Assembly (NCBI GenBank): GCA_005406025.1
Contig: BGZK01000090.1
Span: 124,001-188,000, forward strand
DNA length: 64,000 bases
Source: Eumeta japonica
Taxonomy: Eukaryota > Arthropoda > Insecta > Lepidoptera > Psychidae
Direction: 5' to 3'
Below are positions 12,104 to 25,612 of this stretch, piece by piece. The notes under the pieces were generated by a model. It ran no database searches. It was not told the origin of the DNA and saw only the letters and a list, made by a program, of their open reading frames with translations. The stretch's first letter is position 1, and every line of letters starts with the position of its first letter. The translations under genes were made by a program, and so were the position numbers.

Positions 12104-12356
12104 CAGCGGTGTGCTTCAAACTCATTTACAATAGTTAACTGCTAACTGTTAAAGTTAAAAATTAAATTAGTCAAATTTTCAGTAATCTCAGAGATATTGG
12201 CATTTGTGACATTAATATAATGTCTCAACTGTTAATATCTTTACGACTCGCTTAGACGACAACCAATTGTAAAGTGAAAACAACGCATTTTGGCGTGTTT
12301 AGTTTTTTAACTTTAACAGTTAATTATTTCAAATGAGAGTTTGAAGTACACCGCCG
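12104..12356. mobile_element. hAT-like MITE, 253 bp
   Basis: The terminal inverted repeats are long. The left reads CAGCGGTGTGCTTCAAACTC-ATTTA; the right, reverse-complemented from 12356, reads CGGCGGTGTACTTCAAACTC-TCATTTG. Inner arms also pair: AGTTAACTG..TTAAAGTTAAAAA on the left against TAACTGTTAAAGTTAAAAAA on the right. A CAGNGGTG-type end is typical of hAT elements. It has no coding capacity. I could not find a convincing 8-bp target duplication, so the class is tentative. Confidence 0.72.
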
Positions 12357-15091
12357 TTACTGTTTCATTATAGAAAATACGACTCGTTCCCGCGTTACTT
12401 CCCGAAATGGCGCGTCATTCGAGTGAGTTTTGACAAATACGGATCCTAATGCGTAAGTCAAAACTCGAAACTGTTCGCTTTGCATGGAGAAAAATTACTA
12501 TTCCCAAATTTATGTCTATCATCTCACCGAAGTCTTTGTGGTAAACACCTAAAGCGAACTTCGACCATAAATCTTATGCCGGAGGAAAAGGGTGAACGGA
12601 TCACCTGTGTACTTTTGTGTACTTTTGAAGTGTCACCTACTACTTTACATCGATGAAGTTGCTTTCGCGAAAATCATCGTCTCCTCTCTACACGGCCAGC
12701 GTTTCAACCGCATCGTAACTGACGATCCAAATCGGAATGGGAGATCATACCGTTACGCGGCGGATGACAAATATCCGGCGCGTTCTCAACCACCATTTTG
12801 TTTAAAGTAACGCATACACGTACCGACCTGTCGGAGGTTCGCGTAGACGTCGGCGTGCGGCCGGTGTCTTTGGATTTGTGGAGGTTTTTGTATGGGAAAT
12901 GGAAAGACGATATATTACTACAATTTGATGCTTCGCGTGTACGAATCGATTATGAGCTTTATAGGATTTTAATTTTTCTTTCATATTATTGCTGTAACAT
13001 TTCATTTTACGATATAAATCTGTTGAGCGAAAATACATTTATATGTAAAGTCATTTTCAAGTGTCTTCTAATACTGTATTTGTTTCAGTTTTCTTTTGTG
13101 TTCTGCCATTAATTTCTGTACTTAATTTTTTTCAAGAAACATTTTTCGAATTTAATGAACGTTTTAACTAAATAATCAGTTGTGTCGTTTTTATGAAAAT
13201 TAAATTTGGATGTTTATCACAAGATATATTTCATCTAGTCGGATCCTGTTAGTTAGTACGTGTGTAGGCTGCTTAAACGATTTTTAGTTGACCCAAAATA
13301 AGATTGGAGGCAAACTAGCTGTTAAGTGAATTACACTTTTTTTTTTAATTTGTCAATCAGTCATGCGTTGCGTGGGAGTGCTTATAAATGTAGTAGACTT
13401 AACGTACACCTGAATACCAAAATGGATAGATTGTGGCTTTAATAGATGTGGTGATGGTTAGCTATGTAATTTAGTTTCGACATCGCTAATTACAGCGATT
13501 AACAACATTTAACTCGGGTAGACGAACTTAACGTTAATGATTTTAGGTTTTTTTTTTATATGTATTTTTTAGTTTCAATAATAAATCCAACAAATATAGT
13601 AGGTAAATGGAATGTTCAAATGGTAGATTTTAGTGAAAGGAAAATCAATTCTAAAGTAACATATTTTGTACCCGAGATTCAGTCAATTTGTAGATTGTAT
13701 AAATTGAAATTACACTTGAAACCAAACTACAATACCACATTCTAAAATAAATAAATATTTTTTTGTTATACATATTATAGTTCAATTTTTTTTACATTTT
13801 GCAAGAAATTTCTTCCTCTTGTCAATTTTCTTTTCTAAGATTTATTATAGGATTACATAAATTGTCACTAGATGATTTTTAAAATGAAAAACCGTATATT
13901 TCATATTTAAGTGCCAGAACTGATTAGATAAGTTATCATTCTTGTATCGCTTATGCTTTGTAATGAAAACCTATTAAACGATCGAGCTGTTTTCAACAAA
14001 CAGAGAAAGGAATCAAGAGACCGATAAGAAAAAATAAACAGTGGCAATTAAAGAGAGATAACAGATGCCGAATACCGGCCGAGCGCGTTAGCCGCATATA
14101 CAACTTTTTGCCCCTTCTAAGTATGCCGAAGCCGCGTACATGGCAACATTGCAGACGTAAAAAGACCCCATGGACGTCATACGGCGCGCACAGTGTCCGA
14201 TTCGCCTATTTTAGCATCAATAACCTCGTTTAAAGACCCTTGACTGTTGTACGTGTGCGTTACGAAGAGAAATGACATAGACAAACAGAAAAATGTGTTT
14301 TTTTTTTTTTGTTCACAAGTATGGACCACCATTCCGTAGAAGTTTTACGTTTGAGAATATCCATATACAAAAGGATGGCGCAATAGCTAGAATTGCTTAT
14401 AAAGTTGGGTAATTTGGAACAAATTTGGTAATTAAAGTCGGTTGAACAATATCTATGTTACTATAACTGGTCGCTTGTTTCCCTGAATTGCAATATTGGA
14501 ATGTCATTGACTGAATTGACCATACGTGATCTAGTTTGCAAATAAAAAAAAAATACAATATATCAGATTCGCGCGTGTATGGTGCGCTCTATACTAAATA
14601 ATAATTTTGAATCCCACGTATTGAGATTCAATATGACATACAGACTGATTTTAATATGTATTTCTCTTTTTGATGAAACAATGATTTTAGAAACTGTAGT
14701 TGGACAAAATATTTACAACAATTACCAAATGAAACGCACAGATTTATAGTTATCAATTTCCAATTATACGCCTGTGATATTATGTAACATTTAAGATAAC
14801 ATATTTATATACACTTACGAGATGTATTTGTTTGGTCACATTAAATTTAGTTAATTATAAAATACGTAAATAACAAAATGTTGCCAGTGGGTGGTGCCCC
14901 TTTTAACTTAAGACCTATCTTGTGGCAGTAGGCATAAGTCGCGTCGCAGCCACAAATTTTCCTAATACATAAGCGAAATTTACTTAAACTTCGGATATTT
15001 ACATTACATTCGCTAACTTTAAACCGGCGGTCGTAAAGATTGACGCGTAAAATAGTTGATTATATTTTTTTTGACTGCTGTATTTAAAGTT
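12357..15091. other. No gene seen
   Basis: AT-rich DNA with homopolymer T runs (13339, 13549 and 14299 regions). A 104-codon frame at 12798-13112 has a hydrophobic C-terminal half, but it starts in a frame overlapped by an opposite-strand frame and has no domain I recognise. Confidence 0.5.
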
Positions 15092-15205
15092 CTTTAGGGT
15101 TCCGTATAACCGATGAAAAAATGAAGAACCTTACAGGATTCTTATGTTTATCCGTCTATCACAGCCTATTTTTTCTGAATCTACTGGAGGAGAAAAGTTG
15201 CGATT
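15092..15205 (+). repeat. Family-A repeat, 5' fragment
   Basis: AGGGTTCCGTATAACCGATG, AAAAATGAAGAACCTTACAGG, TTATCCGTCTATCACAGCC and CTGAATCTACTGGAGG match the first part of family A (compare 4906-5000). Sequence beyond about 15205 is AT-rich and I cannot align it by eye. Confidence 0.55.
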
Positions 15206-16074
15206 TGATAAATATGAGTAGGTATATAATATAGTTAGGTGACCCAATTACGGACGTAATAGCCTAAGTAAATAATTTTTATTTTAAAAGTAATTTAGGG
15301 GAAAAATAAAAAAAATACGAGAAACTTATCATGCAAGAGATATAAATATGTTTATGTATAACAATAAAATTTTAAAACGCTCATTTTAAAACCATTTGAA
15401 GAAAATGTACAAAAATCGAGCATTTCCTTCTGTCTCCCAAACAACTTTACTTAGAATTTTGAAAAAAGTGCAAAATATAGGGCCTCACTCATAGTTTAAA
15501 CTAACATAATTTAAACTTTACAAACATTTAAACTTTAAGAAAATCTATGTTATAATCTTAGCCTCAAATTAAAAGTGGTAAAATATTGGAAAGAGGAAAT
15601 ATTTAAAAATGTCCAATTGGTCTAATAATTCGGTAGCCCACTTACATGGAGTAGAGTTCAAATTTTAGCATATAGGATACCTTTTTGTATATACATATAT
15701 ATTTTATTTTCGAATGTTTTATCATTCAGTTAATTTTTTCATTTCTCTCTCCACGCGAATGACTCGCGCTTGGCCGATTTTTTATTCCTAAGAGAAAGCG
15801 TGGTTAAATTATTTTTCACATTACTATAAAATTAACCAGGACGCGAGTGTTTTAACCGCCGACCGGTCGGTGAGGGCACTAGGAGGCCGTGACGTCATCG
15901 GCACGTAAAACTGTTTTGCAATAGAGAGGCAGTGATGAAGTCCTACTATGTCTTACGGCTAGTTGTTCTATGTTTTTATTGTTTCGTCATTGTTAAGTCG
16001 GCTCCGTACGTCGAGGAATATAAGTTCTGTAATAGTGTCTTTCGACCACTTTTATAGTCGCGTTGTTGTGAGAA

Positions 16075-16200
16075 GTTTTGATGATCCTCGAAGTCCTCAC
16101 GAACTCATCGGCCAGGTCGCCCATAGTCGGCGCTCGAATCCGGTACCTTTCGGCTTGCAAGCGACGGCCCTACCACTGGACCGCCGCCGGCTTCGTATAC
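16075..16200 (-). repeat. Probable tRNA-derived SINE fragment
   Basis: On the minus strand the sequence reads GCCGGCGGCGGTCCAGTGGT, AGGGCCGTCGCTTGCAAGCC, then GGTACCGGATTCGAGCGCC. GGTCCAGTGGTAGGG resembles a pol III A box, CTTGCAAG an anticodon stem-loop and GGATTCGAGCG a B box, at tRNA-like spacing. The T-arm stem does not pair properly, so it is not a functional tRNA. SINEs with tRNA heads are usual in Lepidoptera. Confidence 0.42.
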
Positions 16201-17834
16201 ACAACGAGTGCAGTAATGCACGCGGTGTGTTGCACATCGCGACAGTCGACGCTCGATCGATAATAGAAGTCGAAATGGTGCACGGCGCGGAATGCCATTG
16301 AAACGGATTGCGTCGCTGTTTAATGGAATGCAACAAACGCATTGTCCGATCGGAGGAACCCGGCGCCGGCGGTGTCGGGTGGCGCGCTCGGCGACGGCGG
16401 TGTTTGGCATGACGCTTCCGTCTAACAGTATACTCGTGCGGTTGAATGTTTTGCTTTCCGTCGCTGGGAAAGTGTCGGGTGCGGCGGCGCGTCGCCGCGG
16501 CCGACCGGCGATGGCGCCGCAATCGCGAATGCGTCTTTTAAGAGCTGAAAAATCTTGTCTATCCGTTGTCAACTTTTTACTGTTTGCTCATATCAACCAA
16601 AGGAATGGATACCGGTCTGAGCTCCTATATTGTGAGTTGTTGATGAATCGATTCGCAGATCTTCGCGAACTGTCCGTGTTTGCAACACTGTATCGATTTT
16701 AGTTATTCCACTGCTAGACGTGGGTTTCTTTACGGGCGGGTCGCACCAAAAGTAAAACTTGACTCGTGCAAATAAACTAAGTTTTGACAGATATTGAATG
16801 GTGTATCTGTCAAATCTTACAGATTACGTTTTTACATTTGGCGAAACCCGCCCTTATGTTCTTACTCTTTATAATCTGGCCCGCCTTCAATTTTACCACT
16901 ATGCTGAACAGGTGAGTTTGCGAATTATTATTTTAAACTCTTCGAATTTGTGCTATCTGTAGGGCAATTTTACAATACCTTTATAAATTAAGAGAAATGT
17001 GACCGGTTAGTAACACATGTTACGACAGAAACATTAGTATTTAGTTCATATCGAATTGGAATAGTTAAACCAATTTGAATTACTAACGTTTAAATGAAAA
17101 ATAAGCAATATTTTTCGATGCACTTAAAATAATATAATATATAATAATAATGTTTTATATTATTGTAATTTTTTAAATCAACAAATCATTATATTATAAC
17201 TAAAAAGTAACTAAATAATCATCGACTAATAATTTCAATTCGGTCTATGCCGTTTTCGTGACCGCTATCGATTATCAGACAAAATTGTGTCGCTTTCAGG
17301 AAACCGAAATGTTCACCAGAACCGATATCGCCTTGTTCACCATTCTCAAACCGTGTAAACTCGATGTGAAGTCCGAAAGCCCGTATTCGTGCCGGAGGCC
17401 TTTTATCGTGGGATTTTAATGGGTCACCACCGACGACCGCACCGCGTCGAATTCGTCGGTCGGGCGCGCGCCGTGACGCAGGCCAGCGGAATGCGCCCGT
17501 GATTCAAGCGGAAACCCTAGACGTGCGTACGCGCCGGTGTTCACGCGACGCCGTCCGTCCGTCACGCTCGGTTCGCTCGCGCCGACAATTCGTTCTCTGA
17601 GCAAACTATGTTACTAGTTTTCATGTAAAACTGATTATTATTTGATTGCACGGTAACGGAAACTGTGTTCTTTGTGGACGTCTCGTCACGTTTATGCCGT
17701 TACAGAAGTGTGACCTTTAACATAAAGGAAAATGGTGCGTGTAACCTTTACGCACGATTAAAGCAAAGCTTTTTTTATTTAACTATACATCTCTTACAAT
17801 AATGTTATGCATGATAGACTTTAATAGTATAAAG
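16201..17834. other. CpG-rich patch then AT-rich DNA, no gene seen
   Basis: About 16200-16530 is CG-rich with open frames in three registers (136 codons plus; 141 and 155 codons minus). Arg/Pro/Ala-rich content is what GC-rich non-coding DNA gives. A second CG-rich patch lies at about 17390-17600. Confidence 0.45.
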
Positions 17835-17928
17835 GGGGCCGGAATCGTGATTGAAAATTATTCGCATAATGTAAAAAATCTAATCTATGCTCACCCAGGC
17901 GGGGCCACGGATATAGCTAGTTATTAAT
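17835..17928 (-). repeat. Family-B repeat fragment
   Basis: The minus strand shows AACTAGCTATATCCGTGGCC then CCGCCTGGG (17895-17925), followed inward by GATTCCGGCCCCC (17837-17849). This is the start of family B with most of the body missing. Confidence 0.45.
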
Positions 17929-20900
17929 AAACATATTAGAGGTTTGCATATGAGGTTGTTGTTTTTGAATAATGGCCAATTTAAATTTGAATATTTTTAG
18001 ATTTAAATTATAAATACGGAAATTGCGTAAATAGATTTTACTAATCGTTACTTCCGTCCGAAAAAGGATTTCAGTTAAAAATAAGACGCGCCTAAAGAAG
18101 TTTCATTTCAAAAATATCTCTTAGTGATTTATTTAAAAGAGATACTATAATGTGTATTTTGCAGCTTTGGTCACGTCTAAGAAATAGAACCATCGCATCG
18201 TTCGTGTGCGGGCGTAGTTTATTTTTATTTATTTATGATTTTTTTCATAGCATCCATTGGTTTAGTAGGCATAAATTATGCCATATATATACAAGATGTC
18301 GCGGGCAAAGACACAAAAAAAAAATGACTATTACTATAGATTATCATGAGTTTTGATCCCGTCCCGTTTCCAAGTAACGTATATAGAATGCGTCGCGCAA
18401 CTCGTCAACATTCGTTCGAAACTGGCAAATCTTACGACAATGCATGCAAGCCCAAGCATGTACATCATGATGCAATGCAGCCTTTTGTAGTGCCTTTTAA
18501 TTTCGATGGGACGAAACCTCCGGTGTGAGTTACGCTGTCGGCTTACCTTTGAGTTTCAACGGCAGAGAGCTCGAAGGTAAGAGCCACGGCGGGGGTACGG
18601 CGTATTATACTTGTAGAGCAGCGTTGCCAACTTTATTTTTTAGAGGATCGTACCATATTCAAAAAGAGATAGTATTTTGCCATGATTTTCAAGGAAATAA
18701 TAGTACGCAATGGAATTTCAATGAAACTACGTAAATCAAGTAAAAAACGGCATGTAATTATAATTTTGAATTAATATTTATCATTAATAAACATATTATG
18801 GCATTAGGATATTATTAAATTATGCTTTTTTTTTAATTAGACATATGTTATTTATTTATTCTGAACCTTGATTAAAACAATTTCAATATACTTGTTTAAT
18901 TTACCCTCAAGAATAATAAAATGGCCTCATTTATGATAGAATAGAAAACTCTATTGCACATATACTTTTCAAAGTAATAAATTGACATGAATGAATGCGT
19001 TCAGATATAAATAATTATTGGATGCGTTCATAAAAAGTACAATTAATAAGACGTTTAGCTCTAAGTTAACCAACTAATACAATAAATAACAAGAAGTAGA
19101 AACTTGTTATTATTTGTTGTAAATATTTTTTATTGTAGATTTATTTTCTATGTAAGATTTCATTAAAAAGCTCGTATATTTTGCGTACGATTTCGATAAC
19201 GCGATCGTACATCGTATAAGAGCCAAAAAAGTCGTATAAATACGATTTAAATAGTATGGTTGGCAACACTGTTGTAGAGGCCTTAAGCACTCTTGAACTG
19301 GCTCCTGTATCTCCAAATGTTGAATAAGTGTTGGCGTTGCTGTTGTGTTTTGGATAAACTGTTTTTTTTTAAAATGTTACATACATGCGTTTCCAATTAA
19401 TTATCAGCCATCTTACAATGGAACTTGAGTATTCGAAGTACGTACAATTTGTGTGTCCCAAAGTGATCACTTAGGTAAGTTAGTCCAAAATAAATCGTAA
19501 CTTTTTCTACTGTGATAGAAAAACGTTTGCAAGAAAACGGCGAAATGTCTTAAATATCGCTCTAGCAATTCTGTTTCTTTTTTTTCTTTTCAGTCTGAGG
19601 AGTCAAGGTTAGTGGCTCATGAACGGTCTATCTGAGCATAATAACGTATAGACATCTCGATTGGCTGTGAGTTTTTCTTTGAAAAATTAAACATTTATAT
19701 TTCGGAGGTATATGCCCCGAGATTGATCCAATAAAGACCGGGCATTATTGTAAATAAATAGTTATCGATGAATACGCTATCTCGTTATTGTCGTAATGTG
19801 ATGCTCTGCATGTGGAGCGTGGAGTGCAAAAAACCATTAGAATTTTTACGGGCCGAGAGCGGTCCGCGGTGTGCGACTGTGCGCATGGGCGTGTGAAGTG
19901 AACCGGAGACCTTGGTGTATTGACGTGACGCGCTTTTTAACACCACGTCCATCCGCGCTCTGAGCGATGGAATGTCGTTTGTCAATGATCGAATAGGGCA
20001 TGACGTCATCCGGCACATTAGCTTTGCCTTAACATGCGCGGGCGCATATTTTACGAGTGACCAAATTTATTCATTGAAAATCTTTGTTTGTATAGTATTA
20101 TTTATTTTCTTTCGCGGTGTCACATTTATGAATATCTAATTATAGCCAATTAGATGTACGATTTATAAGCTTCTTGTTTTTAATATTAGAGATATCAAAG
20201 TGAACACAAGTTGCTTTTTGGAGCTCTTAAAAATCGTCAGTCTTTTTTTCACACTTAAAAGTTTGAAAGTATTAGCAAAAAGTAACATTATTCCACAATT
20301 TCTTGCATTTAACATTCAATTTGTCAAAGGAAAATGGTGAATTTAAGACTATGTGACAGGCTTGTTCGATTTTTGTAGAGAGGGGTACATTTAGAAAATC
20401 ATTCATAAATATTACCTTTGTTAAACCTTCCTTTTAAAACTATCCATCCGGTGGTATGATTTTTGTGTTAATTTTATTTCGTTCCTTTGGCATCGATGAT
20501 TTTATAGCGTTTTTAGTATGTGTATAACAATAAACTTAATGAATTGAATTCTATCTTTACATAAAATAAAATATTAAACTAATTAAGTAATTGCACGGAA
20601 AACGTTGAAAAATTTCCAATGTAATCATGACCGACCACTGCATTTAACTGATTTTAATTCTCTTACAATACTTTAAAATGAAGGTTACCCCTCTCTGTCC
20701 ATAAAACTCTGTTTAGTGACGCTTCATAATAATTAACAACCAATAGCCACTATGAGAGTCTAAAACTGACACTATAACCGTCGTGGATAAAAGTGAAAAC
20801 GAATATTAACCAAAAACTTACGGAACCATTAAAAACACAAATTCAAGTCAAGTCTTTTCCGTTGCTATCAAGCTTAACTATAAGAACCCGTACTATATCG

Positions 20901-22013
20901 TATGGATATGAAGTTGTTGAAATATTCCTTATTTTCTTAATTGTATAATGAACTCATTGGCAGATTTCCGAGTTATGCAAAATAATTACTAATTAACAAT
21001 GATCGTTCGCTTCCGACTGTCGGCCCGGATCTCTCATTGGCCGGCGCGCGCGCTGCGACACAATCTGGACGCAATACGTCGACGTACGTCGTGTCGCGCC
21101 TTCCGATGTCGTGTGGCTCGGATCTCTCGGTCGTGACGGATGCAAACGTCCAAAAACACTGGAGGGTACCCCGAGGAGGATTTTAATTTCGTATGCGGTA
21201 TGACCTATCCCGTCGGAACTAGCTCGATGTCGCCGCAAAATAAAGTTTTGGAAGTAATATTTCTCGTTAAATGGAATAACTACTTGATCGACTTGAGAAA
21301 AAACATTTTATTAACCGTAAGATGTAGTATTTGTAAAGATGAATATATTGAGAGTGGAAAAGTTTTTTTTTTTAATAGAATAAATCACATGCCTCAACAG
21401 AGGAAATGTTAAATATTTCCTATGTTTTAACGAATCAAATCTTCATTTCTACATGAACGCATACCTTTATGTTTGCATCATCTATTCTAAAGAGGATATT
21501 TAAATTGATGTCTAATTGTTCGACATACAGATGCTTTTGTATTGCACTTAGCAACGGATAGACGACAAATCGGTTTACAATAACAACAAAGCCATCTCGC
21601 GTTTCGAGCGCATGCGCGTCCTAACGTTTATAGTAGGCCACGCCTGCCTCAGTTTGAAAAATTTTCCTACCACCCTCGATTTAATGCTCTCGCGCTTGCG
21701 TCACACTAGAAGAGATCATTACTAACAGTTAACGGCGCTACTCCGCTCGCCGTCCGGCTCCCCCGGACGCCGTCGGCGCCGTGACGCGCGGCCGGCGCGG
21801 GCGCGTCACGGCGTCTCGACGGCGTGGAATGCGTCTTAGGCACATTTCGGTCGCGTTGACCCCGGCCGACTTCCTTTTGCGATTCACGTAAGGCCGCGGC
21901 GCTTCGGCGGCCCCCCGGGATGTCATTTTTTTTTTACGAGAGAATGTCGCAACAGCTTATGTATACATAGGCTTTGGCTCGTCGGTAAAAGAAAAAAGTA
22001 CAAGTTAGTTTTG
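17929..22013. other. No gene seen
   Basis: AT-rich, with CG-rich patches at about 21000-21140 and 21720-21920 (the latter very CG-dense). Short frames here have no recognisable content. Confidence 0.45.
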
Positions 22014-22615
22014 GGTTTCGTATACGAAAAACAATCCTTATAGCATCACGTTATTGTCCGTCTGTCTATCGAGAACCCTTTTCTCGGGAATGCGTGGAGA
22101 TATCGTGTTAAAATTAATGTTGAATATTTGGATCGTTTAGATGTACGTCCTTTGGATCTGTAAAAAAATGGAGTCTCTTTTAAGTCGACACAATAAAAAA
22201 ATATGGCTTTTTTTTACCGCATGTCTTGAGACTTCCAAATAAATCAAAACCTGCATGGTATTGCCCGTTGACCTAGAATCATGAAATTTAGCTAGAAGCA
22301 AACTCTCCATAGCACAAGTAAAAAAAAATATGAAAATCATAATTTTCCCGTTATGTCGCGTGAGAAAATTGGTATTACGAACTGACATACGCAAATGTCA
22401 TATGAACCCCGATGTAGATATATGTATATGTATGGAAGAACATGTTTTAATTTACAGCTATGAAAATATGGAAAAGGAGAAATGATAAAAGTTTCGGAAT
22501 CCCCGAGACCGATACCTGGCCGATGCCAGTATCGAATGCAGGCAAAAATCGTCGACAATCTTGACATGAAATATTTACCCACGTATTTAAGTTCGTACGG
22601 AACCCTCGAGTTCTA
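22014..22615 (+). repeat. Dispersed repeat (family A2) with TTGACCTAGAATCATGAAAT core
   Basis: It starts GGGTTTCGTATACGAAAAAC, then TCCTTATAGCATCACG, GTCCGTCTGTCTATCGAGAA and CTCGGGAATGCGTGGAGATATC. Its core is TTGACCTAGAATCATGAAAT (about 22270-22289), followed by TAGCACAAGTAAAAAAAAAT. It ends AGTTCGTACGGAACCCTCGA (about 22591-22610). I recognise this order as one of the most abundant dispersed repeats of moths. Frames at 22137-22394, 22337-22582 and 22482-22754 lie within it and are not genes. Confidence 0.7.
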
Positions 22616-25289
22616 TCTTCTCTTGACCGGTGTTTTATTTTTGAAGATCATCCATTCAATGGTAGTGTACGGTTTGCGGTTTTGGCATTATAGTGTTCCG
22701 TTTTACAAGCGGCTCGAGCTCGACCCGTGCGTACGAGACGATCAATGGACTTAAAACTAACGACCTGTCCGAAAATATATAGGACTGTCCATCGACGCCT
22801 ACCTTCTACGTTTTGACCTCTAATAGTGTTACTATTATATTACGGTCTCTTTTTTTCTCAACGCAAGGACTGGTATTTTTTTCAACTGCATTTTACGGGT
22901 GCCGCAGTAGCAATATGTTGTGAGAAATTATTATAGGGTGATAATATTTTCTTCTATTTGTACCAAAGGCGGATTCGGCCTTTGAGTTAAATGAGGGGTC
23001 ACATAATCGAGTTTCAGTCGAGATAGGCTCTAAATTACAATAGTAAGATAAACATCCGATCCAGGGGGTCGTGGGGGTCATGACCTGCCCTTGATGTGTG
23101 GAAACTTCTTTACAGTCCTACACGTGTTTAGTATTGCGGCCTTTTGATACGTGACGTAAGTAGTGTCATCGGTACCGACCAGTTTCGGGTTCTCATGGAT
23201 TGTTTTTGGGATTACATCCGCCCGCGCCTCAGATAAGACAGTCGTTGTTGTATATAATGTTTCCATATTCTTGTGAGATTTCTCCTTTTGATTCTTTTTA
23301 AATAGCGTGGGCATTCGCGCTCGTAGTTATCGTGGGATTATAAATAACTTCGCTCGGGAAAAAGTTGTGTATGCTCATTTCCAACAATATTCAATTGCTA
23401 GGTTTACTTATGTATTCTTTGTTTAGTGCTTGCTATATGTAGTTTATCTCATATAGCGCCATTTGTTGCTGACAACCAAAAGCATACCTACAATGCTGTT
23501 ACTAGATAGTGGTACAAAGCAATCTTTAGATTAATTTTTTTATGTGCGAGATCGATTTTTTCCCAGAGGAGACATCCATAAGGACAATTTTGAAATAAAC
23601 ATTTTCATCGCAATTATAAAGCTGTTAGCCGAGATCGTCATGGCATATCGTTACATAAAAATCGGTCAATTAATAATAAATTTTTATTAACCGTTCCCGC
23701 CATTGTCCTCTGCAGATTACGGGGATGTGGGACTGCCGATGTCGATCGGGTGTGTAGTGTTGTTCGTTTGACTCGGAAGAGTGATATCCGGCGTATCGCG
23801 ACGGATAGTTGTTCAACGTTGAAATGGCGCGGTCATCATCAACACCATTATTGTTCATCCCGTCCGTCCGTGCGTCCGTAATTTAGGTCGTAAACGCTTC
23901 GCATTCCGTCGCCGCTCCAAAGGTATTTGAACTTCGCGAATTCTTGGCAGGCGTTCGACGGCGTTCGCTATGATGTACGCGGCACGGGCGGCGGGCGCGC
24001 GCGCACCCACCGCCGAGAGCGCACTCCGGTAACAATTACTACCGAGAATCGTGGCGTCCCACATATATGTATTTATGTTGTTATTCGTTCGAAGAGCGTT
24101 CGTTTTGTGTCCGATTCGGTTTTGTTGATTCGATCCGATAACGACATTGTTTCGAGATGTCGTGTCACTAGTATGTAATTTAGTAGTATGGAATACAGGC
24201 CCGAGTTCTTTTTTCTTGTGACTTCTTAAAACTAGGATGTGTGGCGAGTAAGATCTTCCGCAATAATTTTACGTTGGATCTTTTGTATTTAATACCAACG
24301 ATTTCTTTGTCGAATCATGTAGATACATCCACTACACTGATTAGTGTCTAAGTAAGGTAGTCACCGATTTTCTATGGTCACAATGGATTTTTGAAGTCAA
24401 ATAAATATGCTGACTACATTTAAGAATATAGCATGTAATTTGTATTGCGCATAAACTCGACTAGGTATAAAATGTAGTGCTCCTAACAATATATTGTCGC
24501 AAAACCCAAATATTTCGTTACATCATTGTATACATATCGAACTAGAGACATTTAGTTCAAACGCATACATAGCATTGCGCGTCTACTTCCATTTTGAGTT
24601 CTTCGCTTTAACGGCGATCCATCATCGCGACCCGTTCAGTCCCCGTAGCAGAGATGATATTCCAAACCGTCCCCGGGGAATGTGCATCGACCGGGGCGTT
24701 CGGTTTACAATATACCCACTGGGTTATTTATGGAGCGCTGTTTGCGCGGCCGTGGACCGCCGCATGAGACGGCGTGGCACCGCCCGCTTCACGCAACATC
24801 GGTTATGGACCACAAAGTGTTGGCCTATCGCGGCCCGTTCGTACGCAGCGCGCGGGTATTGTGTTTCAAGGTTTATCTAGATTAGTGCCAATCTAGATGC
24901 ACTGCTTATTGTGTTTCGATTATCTTATGCTTATAGATTTAAATGTATTGCTGTGGTAAGTTTTTAATGATTTAGCTGCATAAGCATACCTTCCCTCGGA
25001 CCTTCTCATTTCAGTTCCACGAGCTTAATCTGAGACTTCTACGTTGACCGAGTGCGGTATGAGAAGTCTAGTAATTTTCGTCACCAATTCAATGCGCAGA
25101 CGACGCTCTTAACCATCACACCTCTGTATCAAGAAAAAGATGCAAACTCTCTCTTGAATTTGACCGATTTCTACATGAGACTATTTGACATCGCTGTAAT
25201 GTTATAATATTATCGTTGCTAGGTTTTTCTTAGTCATCCTACATGGGAGTTATACGACGTTTGACTTTTTGGTTTTCATTATTATCAAC
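22616..25289. other. No confident gene
   Basis: Minus-strand frames at 22893-23314 have a faintly LINE-like run (KAAILNTCRTVKKF), but I cannot place it. CG-rich DNA at about 23880-24020 and 24620-24860 gives short frames on both strands. Confidence 0.4.
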
Positions 25290-25612
25290 TCACGCTTCTT
25301 TCCGAGAAGGGTAGTCAGAGATCATAGACTATCACATGATACGATCTATTGCATAAGTCTTTTGCTTCGATGACGGCCGTCAATCGTTTCATGCAAGCTC
25401 GTTGGTTTAGGATGCTCAAAATATTGCCCTTTAAAAGGCCATCAATTCGGTCTCCATATTTTCTGATGTGACCCTTGGCGACCTTTCCACCACACACATT
25501 TGTTCTAGAGATTTTTTTTTGTCAGTCTACTGTCACTCATCCTTTACAGACGGCCAAACCACCGCAAAATACCTTTTCTACTCCAGTCACCACATCTTTC
25601 AAACTAAACCCT
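25290..25612 (-). pseudogene. Decayed non-LTR retrotransposon ORF2 tail (RTE-like)
   Basis: Reading the minus strand from about 25612, FERCGDWSRKGILRWFGRL is followed by a stop, RMSDSRLTKK, a second stop and a frame change. Then comes CGGKVAKGHIRKYGDRIDGL, LLKGNILSILNQRACMKRL and EAKDLCNRSYHVIV, ending near GKK. LRWFGR/H..RMSDSRLTK and ..NRRACMKRLM..DEAK.. are the familiar C-terminal block of endonuclease/reverse-transcriptase proteins of lepidopteran LINEs. The stops and frame shifts show it is dead, and no reverse transcriptase core precedes it. The 60-codon frame at 25315-25497 is part of this remnant. Confidence 0.72.

Noticed and set aside
16127..16198. Possible functional tRNA with a TGC anticodon on the minus strand
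   Set aside because: The T-arm does not pair and the acceptor stem cannot be placed together with the T-loop; SINE-like remnant preferred.
16097..16702. Frames of 136-155 codons on both strands
   Set aside because: Three overlapping registers are open at once in CG-rich DNA and the products are Arg/Pro/Ala-rich without motifs, so they are most likely chance.
18493..18530. FDGTKPP-coding stretch followed by GTGTGAGT, considered as the missing first WW exon of kibra
   Set aside because: Canonical WW1 has a Trp before and a YYIDH-type motif after FDGK; neither is present and the reading frame stops.
22893..23314. Minus-strand frames with KAAILNTCRTVKKF, vaguely like the tail of a LINE ORF2
   Set aside because: Too short and without a second diagnostic motif. 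A protein search against retrotransposon ORF2 tails would decide it.
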